Of a DNA stretch of 64,000 bases, positions 1-8,207 are shown in pieces. Source of the DNA: CAYGOC01 sp964351495 (GTDB lineage: Bacteria; Chlamydiota; Chlamydiia; Chlamydiales; SM23-39). A program made the position numbers and the translations under genes. The notes under the pieces are model-generated. The model was not told where the DNA came from. It ran no database searches and saw only the letters and a program-made list of their open reading frames with translations. The stretch lies in assembly GCA_964351495.1 (NCBI GenBank), contig CAYGOC010000003.1:44168-108167 (forward strand), given 5' to 3'. The stretch's first letter is position 1, and every line of letters begins with the position of its first letter.

Positions 1-1
1 G

Positions 2-406
2 CAAACACGGGCGCTTTTACAAGGACTTTTAGAAACAGAGGGAAATGTTTCTCGAGGCAAAGAGATCTTTTTTAGTACAACTTCTTACGAGCTAGCCTTT
101 GGCCTTCGCTACCAAGCTCTTCGTCTTGGAGTTCCCAGTTCAGGGAATTTCCGGGTAAGAAAAAATGGGCACCAAGGAGTCTGCTCAGATGAGACAAAAT
201 CTTATGATATTTGCCTGCCTGCAGAAGAAAAAATTGCCCTCTCTTTAAAAGCCAAACCTCTTACGAAGAAAAATTGGTTTATCCATGAAGGACACCTTTT
301 TTCTAGAGTCAAAAGTGTTAAAGCAGCACCCATGGCCCCTTTCGTATATGACCTTCTTGTGGAAGGTGATAAGTCTTATATGACAGACTCTGCCCTTGTT
401 CATAAT
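2..406 (+). other. C-terminal part of an intein with LAGLIDADG endonuclease inside nrdA
   Basis: The nrdA frame is open to the window edge and codes first for a LAGLIDADG-type helix (ALLQGLLETEG, about bases 11-43), part of a DOD homing endonuclease. It then runs to a typical intein C-terminal block: VYDLLVEGDKSYM followed by ALVHN, with the penultimate His and terminal Asn needed for Asn cyclisation (His at 401-403, Asn at 404-406). The next residue, the +1 extein position, is Gly (GGA, 407-409) where Ser, Thr or Cys is normal. The N-terminal splicing block lies outside the window, so the intein class cannot be read here. Intein identity is very likely; splicing competence is open. Confidence 0.93.
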
Positions 407-1966
407 GGAGGAAAGAGAAAAGGAGCTATGTGCGCTTACTTAGAAACCTGGCATTTAGATATAGAAGACTTTTTGGAGCTTCGCAAAAACACAGGAGATG
501 AAAGAAGAAGAACGCACGATATGAACACGGCAAACTGGATCCCCGATCTTTTCATGAAACGGGTTTTGAAAAACGAGATGTGGACCTTGTTTGATCCGGC
601 AGAAGTACCTGACCTTCATGATCTGTATGGAAAAGCCTTTGAAGAGAGATACTCCTTTTATGAAAAACTGATAGAAGAGGGAAAGATCAAGCTTTTCAAA
701 AAAATAGAAGCGGTGAAGCTGTGGAGAAAAATGCTCAGTATGCTTTTTGAGACGGGCCATCCTTGGATCACCTTTAAAGATCCTTCTAATATTCGCTCTC
801 CGCAAGATCACGTGGGAGTGGTGCACTCTTCCAATCTTTGTACAGAAATCTTACTCAACACCTCAAAAGAGGAGACAGCTGTATGTAACTTAGGTTCTAT
901 TAACCTTTCTAATCATGTAAACGAAGAGGGAATTGAAGAGGAAAAGCTTGCCTCTACTATACGGTCTGCCCTTCGTATGTTAGACAACGTAATTGATATT
1001 AACTTTTACCCTATCGAAGAGGCTAAAAATGCCAACCTAAGACACCGTCCCGTGGGACTTGGCATCATGGGATTTCAAGATGCTCTTTATAAACTTGGCT
1101 ACAGCTATGCAAGCCATGAAGCCGTAGAGTTTGCCGATACTAGCATGGAGATGATCTCCTATTATGCTATTTTGGCTTCTACGGAACTTGCCAAAGAGAG
1201 AGGTCCTTATGAAAGCTTTACAGGTTCTAAGTGGGATAGAGGCCTTCTTCCGATAGATACACTCTCTCTTTTAGAAAAAGAAAGAGGAGAAAAAATTGAA
1301 GTAGATACCTCTTCTAAAATGGACTGGGGCTATGTAAGACAAAAAATCAAGGAAAGAGGGATGAGAAATAGCAACACTATGGCTATTGCTCCTACGGCTA
1401 CGATTGCCAATATTACAGGGCTTATTCCCTCTATTGAACCTGCTTATAAACATCTTTATGTAAAGTCCAATCTCTCCGGAGAATTCACTATCATAAATCC
1501 CTTTTTGGTAAAAACGTTAAAAGAAAAAAATCTATGGGATGAAGAGATGGTTGATGATTTAAAGTACTTTGATGGTTCTATCCAAGAAATAGAAAGGATT
1601 CCCACTGAGATAAAGATGCTTTTTGTAACTGCCTTTGAAGTAGAGCCGGAATGGTTAATTAAATGTGCTTCCAGAAGACAAAAATGGCTAGATATGGGGC
1701 AATCTTTAAACCTGTATTTAAACCAGCCTTCCGGAAAAAAGATAGACCATATGTATCAGCTTAGCTGGAAATCAGGGCTAAAAACAACCTACTACCTCCG
1801 CTCTATGGCCGCTACCCAAATTGAAAAGTCTACTTTAGACATTAATAAGGGAAGATCTTTGCAGCCTAGATGGATGAAAAACAAGTCTGCATCAGACAAC
1901 ATTAAAGTAACAAGAGATACCCCCAAAGTGTGCAACCTAGAAGAGGGTTGTGAAAGCTGCCAGTAA
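2..1966 (+). CDS. nrdA: Ribonucleoside-diphosphate reductase, large subunit (class I), 5'-truncated and intein-containing
   Basis: Catalytic subunit that reduces ribonucleotides to deoxyribonucleotides, working with the NrdB product just downstream. The gene enters from the left edge; the visible part begins inside an intein (to base 406) and resumes in the host protein at a GGKRKGA segment, which corresponds to the substrate-specificity loop 2 of class I enzymes. Further on are the SNLCTE active-site segment (about 830-847), the AVCNLGS segment with the partner cysteine, the YYLRSMA tyrosine pair of the radical path (about 1789-1809), and a C-terminal GCESCQ redox pair. The stop is 16 bases before nrdB, which has an AGGAGG site, so the two are probably co-transcribed. 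An ATG at 332 lies inside the intein and is not a real start. Confidence 0.96.
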   Translation, partial: QTRALLQGLLETEGNVSRGKEIFFSTTSYELAFGLRYQALRLGVPSSGNFRVRKNGHQGVCSDETKSYDICLPAEEKIALSLKAKPLTKKNWFIHEGHLFSRVKSVKAAPMAPFVYDLLVEGDKSYMTDSALVHNGGKRKGAMCAYLETWHLDIEDFLELRKNTGDERRRTHDMNTANWIPDLFMKRVLKNEMWTLFDPAEVPDLHDLYGKAFEERYSFYEKLIEEGKIKLFKKIEAVKLWRKMLSMLFETGHPWITFKDPSNIRSPQDHVGVVHSSNLCTEILLNTSKEETAVCNLGSINLSNHVNEEGIEEEKLASTIRSALRMLDNVIDINFYPIEEAKNANLRHRPVGLGIMGFQDALYKLGYSYASHEAVEFADTSMEMISYYAILASTELAKERGPYESFTGSKWDRGLLPIDTLSLLEKERGEKIEVDTSSKMDWGYVRQKIKERGMRNSNTMAIAPTATIANITGLIPSIEPAYKHLYVKSNLSGEFTIINPFLVKTLKEKNLWDEEMVDDLKYFDGSIQEIERIPTEIKMLFVTAFEVEPEWLIKCASRRQKWLDMGQSLNLYLNQPSGKKIDHMYQLSWKSGLKTTYYLRSMAATQIEKSTLDINKGRSLQPRWMKNKSASDNIKVTRDTPKVCNLEEGCESCQ

Positions 1967-1982
1967 CCAATAGGAGGAAGTC

Positions 1983-3005
1983 ATGAAAGAAAAGAGAGTA
2001 AAAGTCTCTGAAAAAAAGCTGCTCAATTGCAGTAAAGTAGATGTAAACCAACTTATGCCTTTGAAGTATAAGTGGGCTTGGGAACACTATTTAAATGGGT
2101 GTGCCAACCACTGGATGCCTACAGAGGTTCCTATGAGCAAAGATATAGAGCTGTGGAAATCAAACGAACTTTCAGAAGAAGAAAGAAGGGTGATTTTAAG
2201 AAACTTAGGTTTTTTTGCCACAGCCGAAAGCTTAGTGGGAAACAATATTGTTTTGGCTATTTTTAAACATGTGACCAATCCGGAAGTTCGGCAATATCTT
2301 TTAAGACAGTCTTTTGAGGAGGCAATCCATACACATACCTTCTTATATATAGTAGAGTCTTTAGGCCTGGATGAGGGAGAGATCTTTAATATGTATAATG
2401 AGATCAACACGATCCATGCTAAAGATCATTTTGAAATGAGCCTTACAGAGGATATTTTAGAAGAAAATTTTTCTACTAAGACACCGGAGGGAGTTCAAAA
2501 GTTTTTAGAAAACCTAATTGGTTATTATATCATTATGGAAGGGATCTTTTTTTATAGTGGCTTTGTGATGATTCTCTCTTTTTTACGACAAAATAAAATG
2601 GTCGGTGTAGGAGAGCAATTTCAATATATTTTACGGGATGAAACGATCCACTTAAACTTTGGAATTGATTTGATCAACGGAATTAAAGAGGAAAATCCAG
2701 AAGTGTGGACGGAAGAATTTCAGAATCATATCATAGAAAAAATTGACCAAGCCGTAGAACTTGAGATCCTTTATGCTCAAGATTGCCTACCAAAAGGGAT
2801 TTTAGGACTTACCGCTCCTATGTTCCGGGAATATGTGCAGTATATTGCTGATCGAAGGCTAGAAAGAATTGGACTCAAAGCACGTTATTTTTCGAAAAAC
2901 CCCTTTCCCTGGATGAGTGAGACTATTGACTTAAACAAGGAAAAAAACTTTTTTGAAACGAGGGTTACTGAATACCAGTCAGCTTCAACTTTGGATTGGA
3001 ATTAA
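1983..3005 (+). CDS. nrdB: Ribonucleoside-diphosphate reductase, small subunit, class Ic type
   Basis: 340-residue metal-cofactor subunit that supplies the oxidising equivalent to NrdA. The ligand set can be read: Glu82, Glu113, His116, Glu186, Glu220 and His223. Each lies exactly seven residues before the C. trachomatis positions known for this family (89, 120, 123, 193, 227, 230). The position of the class Ia radical Tyr is Phe120, and Glu82 replaces the usual Asp; both mark the Mn/Fe class Ic enzymes first described in Chlamydia. AGGAGG at 1974-1979 supports the start. The gene follows nrdA by 16 bases and ends at a strong terminator. Confidence 0.97.
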   Translation: MKEKRVKVSEKKLLNCSKVDVNQLMPLKYKWAWEHYLNGCANHWMPTEVPMSKDIELWKSNELSEEERRVILRNLGFFATAESLVGNNIVLAIFKHVTNPEVRQYLLRQSFEEAIHTHTFLYIVESLGLDEGEIFNMYNEINTIHAKDHFEMSLTEDILEENFSTKTPEGVQKFLENLIGYYIIMEGIFFYSGFVMILSFLRQNKMVGVGEQFQYILRDETIHLNFGIDLINGIKEENPEVWTEEFQNHIIEKIDQAVELEILYAQDCLPKGILGLTAPMFREYVQYIADRRLERIGLKARYFSKNPFPWMSETIDLNKEKNFFETRVTEYQSASTLDWN

Positions 3006-3036
3006 AAAAAAAGGAGAGATTTTCTCTCCTTTTTTT
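3006..3036 (+). terminator. Rho-independent terminator after nrdAB
   Basis: Perfect inverted repeat with GGAGAGA and TCTCTCC arms extended by A and T runs, a three-base loop, and a T tract on the plus strand. It starts immediately after the nrdB stop. Confidence 0.9.
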
Positions 3037-3098
3037 GTAATTTAAAGGAGAACTCTTTATCGTTAGAGTCTTTGGATTTATAAATAGAGTTATCCCAT

Positions 3099-3389
3099 AT
3101 GGTCCGCAACGTAAAAAAAGAGCCGGAAGAGTTTCATGAGAAGAAATATACTCATGACTTTTCTTCTAAAAAAGATCTTTTACAAAAAGAGATTGATGTT
3201 TTAGAAGAACAAAAAAATCTTTTATACCAGAGAATTGCTCTTGTAAAAGAGACTCTTTCCGACATGAAAATTCACGATCCGGAATATGACTTGATCCATT
3301 CTCAAATCCAAAAAGATGAGATTGAGTTAGATGAAATCGAAAATAGAAAAACCGTTTTACTAGATAAGTTAAAAAAACAAACCCCTTGA
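3099..3389 (+). CDS. Small charged coiled-coil protein, unknown function
   Basis: 96 residues. From about residue 25 to 92 it is a nearly unbroken heptad-like run rich in Glu, Lys, Leu and Ile, so a coiled coil is likely. No signal peptide or membrane segment is visible. It ends seven bases before the M16 protease gene on the same strand, so the two are probably transcribed together. I do not recognise a family; a role as a partner or regulator of the protease is only a guess from position. Confidence 0.6.
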   Translation: MVRNVKKEPEEFHEKKYTHDFSSKKDLLQKEIDVLEEQKNLLYQRIALVKETLSDMKIHDPEYDLIHSQIQKDEIELDEIENRKTVLLDKLKKQTP

Positions 3390-3396
3390 GAGATCT

Positions 3397-6315
3397 ATGT
3401 CTTCTTTATCTAAAGTAGGAGACTCTTATAAAGGGTTTATCCTTACCAAAAAAATCTTTTTAGAAGAAATCCAAATTACCCTTTTTGAGCTTATGCACAC
3501 TCAAACAGGGGCGACGGTGTTACATCTAGCCTCAGAGGATGAGGAAAATGCCTTTTGTTTTGCTTTACCCACCTACCCTTCTTCTTCTAACGGGGTTCCT
3601 CATATTTTGGAGCATATTGTCCTTTGTGGCTCTAAAAAATATCCGGTAAAAGATCCTTTTTTTGCGATGACACGAAGAAGTGTTGCCACTTTTATGAACG
3701 CTATGACGGGGCCGGACTTTACTCTTTATCTAGCTAGCTCCCAGGTAGAAAAAGATTTTTTCCAGCTCATGGATGTCTATTTAGATGCGGTTTTTTTTCC
3801 TGAACTCAAGAAGATGAGCTTTTTGCAAGAGGGACACAGAATAGAGTTAAAAGACCCTAAAAATCTAGACTCCCCTCTTTTATATCAAGGGGTTGTTTTT
3901 AATGAGATGAAAGGGTCTATGGGATCTTCTGATTCCAGATTATTCCATCATCTTTTAGAATCGGTTTTTCCGGATCTTCCTTATGCCTATAATTCAGGAG
4001 GAGATCCTTCTGAAATCCCTCTTTTAAGTTATGAAGAACTTGTTGATTTTCATAAAACATTTTACCATCCATCGCATGCGCTTTTTTATTTTTATGGCAA
4101 TATTCCCATCGAGAAAAACCTGCATTTTTTAGAAGAAAAGCTGCTTAAAAACACCGAAAAAGCGGCCTATCTTTCACCCCTTCCTCTTCAAAAGAGATTT
4201 ACCTCTCCCCTATTTATAGAAAAACCCTATCCTTTATCCGTAGAACAGAAAAAAGAAGCGCATACAATTGCCTCTTTTTCTTGGCTTACCTGCTCTTCTC
4301 AAGAGCAGGGGGAAATTTTAGCGCTTTTACTTTTAGACACTATTTTGATGGAGCATGATGCCTCTCTTTTAAAAAAGGAGCTTTTAAAAGCGAATCTAGC
4401 AGGAGATGTCTATGCTTTTTTGGATACGGAGCTAAGTGAAATACCTTGGACTATTGTAGCCAAGGGGATGGAGCCTGAAAATGTAGATACAATGCGTCAT
4501 GTGATCTTTGCTACGTTAGAAAAGATTGCTTCTTCTTCTATTCCTAAAGAAAAGATTGCAGCTGCTATGCACCAAATAGAGTTTTCCAGGTTAGAGATAT
4601 CAGGAGAAGGGCTCCCTTTTGGACTTTCTCTTTTTATGAGAGCAGGTCTTATCAAGATGCAGGGCTCCAAAGCGGAAGATGCTTTGAAGATCCATACTCT
4701 TTTACAAGAGCTAAAAGAGAGGCTTAAAGATCCTTTATATCTTCCCTCTTTGATCCAAAAGCACTGGATTCTGAATCCTCATTTTGTACAGCTTACCTTA
4801 AAAGGGGACGAAACCCTTTCTGAGAAAGAAGAACAAGAGGAAAAGAAAGTCCTACAAAAGATTCAAAAAGATTTGACTGTAGAGCAAAAAAAGAAGATTG
4901 TCTCCCAGATGGAAGAGTTACAATCCTATCAAGAAAAGCAAGAAAGGCAAAACATCAACCTTCTCCCCTTTATTAAGTTAGAAGACCTTCCTAAAAAGCC
5001 GAAAGAGTTTCTCTTGCAAAAAGAAAAAAACCTCTACTTCCATGAAAGCTTTACGAATCATATAACTTACGTAGATATCGTATTTACCCTTCCTTCTCTT
5101 TCAGAAAAAGAGCTCTCTTACCTTCCTCTTTTTTTAGTATTAATGGGCAGCATAGGTTCTTCTAAGCACAAATATGAAGCTCTTTTGGAAGAAAAAGAAA
5201 AACATACAGGGGGCATATATCCGTATCTCTCCACAAACAGGCAAGCTTCCTCCTTTTTTTCCTTTTCTCCTACCTTTACTCTACGGGGAAAAGCTTTAGA
5301 TAAAAATACCACCTCTCTTTTATCTCTTATGAAGGAGATCCTTTTTGAGACGGTTTTTACCGAAAAAGAGAGAATTAAAGAGGTCCTCTTACAAGAAAAA
5401 ACCCATTTAGAAAGCCAGTTATCGGGAAAGGCTATGAAGTATGCCTCTTCTCTATCTGCTTCTTCTCTTTCTAAGGCTGATTTTCTGCAAGATCTGTGGT
5501 ATGGTTATGGATTTTTACAAACCATTCGCTCTCTTTTTAAGGGTAAAGAAGCGTTAGAAGAGGCTATTTCTATTTTACATACCCTACATAAAAAGATCTT
5601 TGTGAAGAGCCCTTTTGAAATAGTTTTAGGAGCGGATAAAAATAGGATCTCCTCCTTACAAAAATCGAAAGTAGAAGGTCTTTTACAAAACTTTCCTTTC
5701 GAAGACATCCTTTTTAATGGAAAGCTTTCTTTACCTTTGAAACAAGAGGCCTATATCTTGGCTTCTCCTGTATGCTTTACTTCAAGCAGCTGTTTAATCA
5801 GCAGCTATGAAGAAGAGGCTTCTCCTTGTTTGTCTGTTATAGCAGAACTTTTGCAAAACCTTTTCTTACATACGGAGATTCGGGAAAAAGGGGGCGCTTA
5901 TGGAGGAGGGGCTAGTTTCCATCCAGCCACGGGAAAGTTTTCTTTTTATGCTTATAGAGATCCTCATGTTACTAGAACTCTTTCTTGTTTTACCGAGTCG
6001 GTAGAAAAGCTATCTAAAGGCTCTTTTTCTGAAGAGGACTTATTAGAAGCAAAGCTAGGTCTTTTTCAAAGTCTAGATTCTCCGGTTCTGCCAAAAAATA
6101 GAGCGCAGGAGGCTTTTTTCTATCACAAGACAAAGACGAGCTTTGAGCTTCGCTCTTTATTTCGAAAAAGGCTTTTTTCTCTTGGAAAAGAACAAGTCTT
6201 ACAAACCTTGAAGCATACGCTGATTCCCAAGCTGCCAGATTTTCATACGGTAACTTTTGCCCCGGAAAAGCTTTTACAAAAAGAAAAAGTCTCTTTTTCT
6301 AAGAAACAAGCATAA
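3397..6315 (+). CDS. M16C zinc metalloprotease, PreP/insulinase type
   Basis: 972-residue clamshell peptidase of the pitrilysin superfamily, presequence-protease (PreP) branch, which degrades unfolded peptides. The inverted zinc motif HILEH is at residues 69-73 (two zinc His and the catalytic Glu), followed by CGSKKYPVKDPF, characteristic of PreP. The third ligand is probably the Glu of a VVFNEMKG segment around residue 170. Length matches the single-chain four-domain family, and the C-terminal half keeps the REKGGAYGGG stretch. No signal peptide is evident, which points to the cytoplasm. Chlamydiaceae have a homologous insulinase-family gene. Confidence 0.9.
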   Translation: MSSLSKVGDSYKGFILTKKIFLEEIQITLFELMHTQTGATVLHLASEDEENAFCFALPTYPSSSNGVPHILEHIVLCGSKKYPVKDPFFAMTRRSVATFMNAMTGPDFTLYLASSQVEKDFFQLMDVYLDAVFFPELKKMSFLQEGHRIELKDPKNLDSPLLYQGVVFNEMKGSMGSSDSRLFHHLLESVFPDLPYAYNSGGDPSEIPLLSYEELVDFHKTFYHPSHALFYFYGNIPIEKNLHFLEEKLLKNTEKAAYLSPLPLQKRFTSPLFIEKPYPLSVEQKKEAHTIASFSWLTCSSQEQGEILALLLLDTILMEHDASLLKKELLKANLAGDVYAFLDTELSEIPWTIVAKGMEPENVDTMRHVIFATLEKIASSSIPKEKIAAAMHQIEFSRLEISGEGLPFGLSLFMRAGLIKMQGSKAEDALKIHTLLQELKERLKDPLYLPSLIQKHWILNPHFVQLTLKGDETLSEKEEQEEKKVLQKIQKDLTVEQKKKIVSQMEELQSYQEKQERQNINLLPFIKLEDLPKKPKEFLLQKEKNLYFHESFTNHITYVDIVFTLPSLSEKELSYLPLFLVLMGSIGSSKHKYEALLEEKEKHTGGIYPYLSTNRQASSFFSFSPTFTLRGKALDKNTTSLLSLMKEILFETVFTEKERIKEVLLQEKTHLESQLSGKAMKYASSLSASSLSKADFLQDLWYGYGFLQTIRSLFKGKEALEEAISILHTLHKKIFVKSPFEIVLGADKNRISSLQKSKVEGLLQNFPFEDILFNGKLSLPLKQEAYILASPVCFTSSSCLISSYEEEASPCLSVIAELLQNLFLHTEIREKGGAYGGGASFHPATGKFSFYAYRDPHVTRTLSCFTESVEKLSKGSFSEEDLLEAKLGLFQSLDSPVLPKNRAQEAFFYHKTKTSFELRSLFRKRLFSLGKEQVLQTLKHTLIPKLPDFHTVTFAPEKLLQKEKVSFSKKQA

Positions 6316-6352
6316 AAAGGACTGCTAGCCAATGCAATCTTGTGTGCTATAT

Positions 6353-7711
6353 CTATCCCCCTCTACTATGAGAAAGTTTTTTCCACTCCTGTAATTGTTC
6401 TGGGGTAACTCCCAATCCTGCTAGCCGGCTCTCGTCCATCTGCTCTAAATCTTCTATAATATCCTGTATAAATTCTGAGCGATTTTTAGCTGGTACAAAA
6501 CGAATCGCTTCTGCATCTATAAACTGCCTCATTTTTCTACCAAATAACTTTCGTAAGATTATACTTCTGACTATAGCTCTTCTATACTTTCGGTATCTTA
6601 CACGCACTTCATCAAAGCCCATTGCTTTAACTGTTGAATCATAAGCAGCACAGGTACGCAAGTAAGAATATACATACAGATCCACCATGGGACGCACGTC
6701 CTGGAGTTCATAAATAGCAATCATTGCTGACATATAGTCCTCAACACTAATATCGCTAAACGCCAATGGTACAAGATTTTTTCGAATCAAAGGTATATTG
6801 GCAGACAAGCGTGCTGTTCGTTTATTTACATCTACGAAGGCTTGTAAATAACTAATATGAATCAATAAAAAAATACTTTGCTCATAGGGATTTTGGATTT
6901 GAGCTGCCTTATAAGCTATCTTTTCTAGCTGTTTCTCTAGTCTTTTTGGATCCTCAAACGGTATATAGGTTGATCCCCCAATGCGAACACCCTGTTTTCG
7001 GATCTTACCTGCCTCAGAAGATTCTAAAAGTCCATCTGAAAGTAAAAAGTGGAGAGTACATATAACATTACGGCTCACCTCCAACTTCGACGCATTATCA
7101 ACAAGATAACGAATAGCTTCTTTGTGATTCAAAATCATCGTTTTTTCTTCATCTAATTTCCCTTCAGCAGTATCACCATGAAGTAGCAATCTCTCCGTAT
7201 CTAATAAAGAATACGTATTTCCTTCTAAACGTGAGGAGTTATAGGACAAATCAATCATCAACCTATTAAAAATCTGATGAGCGTAAGTACCTGCTGGATC
7301 TTGCTCGTTAGTTCTTTTCCCTGAGAACCACAAATGTTGCCGCAATGCTTCTGATAAATAGTAGCTTGAATTGGGATGATAGCTTTCAAACCAGTTATTG
7401 GCATAAGAAACGGGCTTCCTTTCGAAAAGGGGTCTCTTTATTAGATTCACAATCTCTAAACTTGCCGAACTAAAACAACTGCTAATTTCAATTTTAGACT
7501 GCTCTAACCTACCCGATACGATATATTTCGTCCCTCGTTTTTGACCTATCTTTTTAACAGCCCCCTCTAAGACCAGAAGATATAACCATCTTCTAACCGA
7601 TCTTTCTTTAAAACCTTTTCCTAATTTATGCATCAGGTCTGGTAAAGTGATTGGTTCAGACTCCAAGCCCAGCTGCCTTAGAACGATCATTTTATTGTCT
7701 CGTAAGCTCAT
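6353..7711 (-). CDS. Winged-helix-Fic domain protein with non-canonical Fic motif
   Basis: 452 residues. The first ~65 look like a DNA-binding winged helix (PITLPDLMHKL, then RSVRRWLYLLVLEG). A Fic domain follows. The loop that should read HPFxDGNGR reads QAFVDVNKR at residues 290-298: the catalytic His is Gln and the first Gly is Val, while Asn296, Arg298 and Arg301 are kept. An inhibitory-type motif SSRLEGN is at 159-165. Many bacterial wHTH-Fic relatives share a similar variant loop, so this may be a family trait and not decay. The gene is alone, and its upstream region carries a repeat array that could be its own operator. Nucleotidyl-transferase activity is uncertain. Confidence 0.85.
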   Translation of the reverse strand: MSLRDNKMIVLRQLGLESEPITLPDLMHKLGKGFKERSVRRWLYLLVLEGAVKKIGQKRGTKYIVSGRLEQSKIEISSCFSSASLEIVNLIKRPLFERKPVSYANNWFESYHPNSSYYLSEALRQHLWFSGKRTNEQDPAGTYAHQIFNRLMIDLSYNSSRLEGNTYSLLDTERLLLHGDTAEGKLDEEKTMILNHKEAIRYLVDNASKLEVSRNVICTLHFLLSDGLLESSEAGKIRKQGVRIGGSTYIPFEDPKRLEKQLEKIAYKAAQIQNPYEQSIFLLIHISYLQAFVDVNKRTARLSANIPLIRKNLVPLAFSDISVEDYMSAMIAIYELQDVRPMVDLYVYSYLRTCAAYDSTVKAMGFDEVRVRYRKYRRAIVRSIILRKLFGRKMRQFIDAEAIRFVPAKNRSEFIQDIIEDLEQMDESRLAGLGVTPEQLQEWKKLSHSRGG

Positions 7712-7728
7712 AGCGTTAATCCCCCCTT

Positions 7729-7822
7729 ATACGGCCATTTTAATATGAATACGGCCATTTTTCAAGCCTTTTTGGCCGTATCTTAAGAAATACGGCCATT
7801 TTTCAAGCCTTTTTGGCCGTTA
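7729..7822. repeat. Five half-site array upstream of the Fic gene, probable operator
   Basis: The half-site ATACGGCCA or its complement occurs five times: direct at 7729, 7749 and 7790, inverted at 7773 and (truncated) 7814. Two ~31-base units starting at 7749 and 7790 are identical across ATACGGCCA, a 15-base A/T-rich spacer and TGGCCGT, so each is itself a near palindrome. The array ends 18 bases before the Fic start codon, where a repressor would block transcription. Autoregulation by the N-terminal winged helix is an inference. Confidence 0.8.
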
Positions 7823-8147
7823 AAATCCACAAAATGGTCTAAAGCAACCAAAAGAACCCTTAACAAAGACTCTATAAAGAAGACTCATCTACTCTAAGCG
7901 ATGCGTAAAGTTACCTTGAAAAATAGGGTTAAGGGTTTCCGATTAGCTTAATGACGTGTCATTATCGTTATCTAAAAGAGCTTTACTTGGATCACCCATA
8001 TTGCGATTAACACCCTATGGAACACTTTGTTGGAGAGAAGAAGCAAAGGTGTTGCCAAAATTAGCTAATGCATTACAAAAACATTGGTGTGAGGGACTTT
8101 TTGAGTTATCGCTGAAGACGTAAAACCCTATGCTGAATAAAAAGTAA
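7823..8147. other. Intergenic stretch without a recognisable gene
   Basis: Between the Fic operator array and the htrA promoter I see no convincing coding region. The one clear structure is a perfect inverted repeat, TAATGAC-GT-GTCATTA, at 7949-7964, which could be a binding site for a dimeric regulator. Minus-strand open frames here run through htrA and have no family signature. Confidence 0.5.
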
Positions 8148-8176
8148 TTGTCGATTAGCTTTGTTTTTTTTACACT
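8148..8176 (+). promoter_or_regulatory. Candidate sigma-70-type promoter of htrA
   Basis: TTGTCG (8148-8153), a 17-base spacer and TACACT (8171-8176), each matching four of six consensus bases, placed 31 bases before the htrA start codon. Confidence 0.45.
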
Positions 8177-8207
8177 CTTACCAGAGCCCGTTAGTTTGGA
8201 GGTTGCT

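Noticed and set aside
332..400. ATG at 332 as the start of a complete nrdA gene
   Set aside because: The frame is open upstream and codes for intein endonuclease; the ATG lies inside the intein C-terminal block.
7729..7822. CRISPR array
   Set aside because: The units are only two, with near-palindromic half-sites and no spacers of constant length; no cas gene is present.
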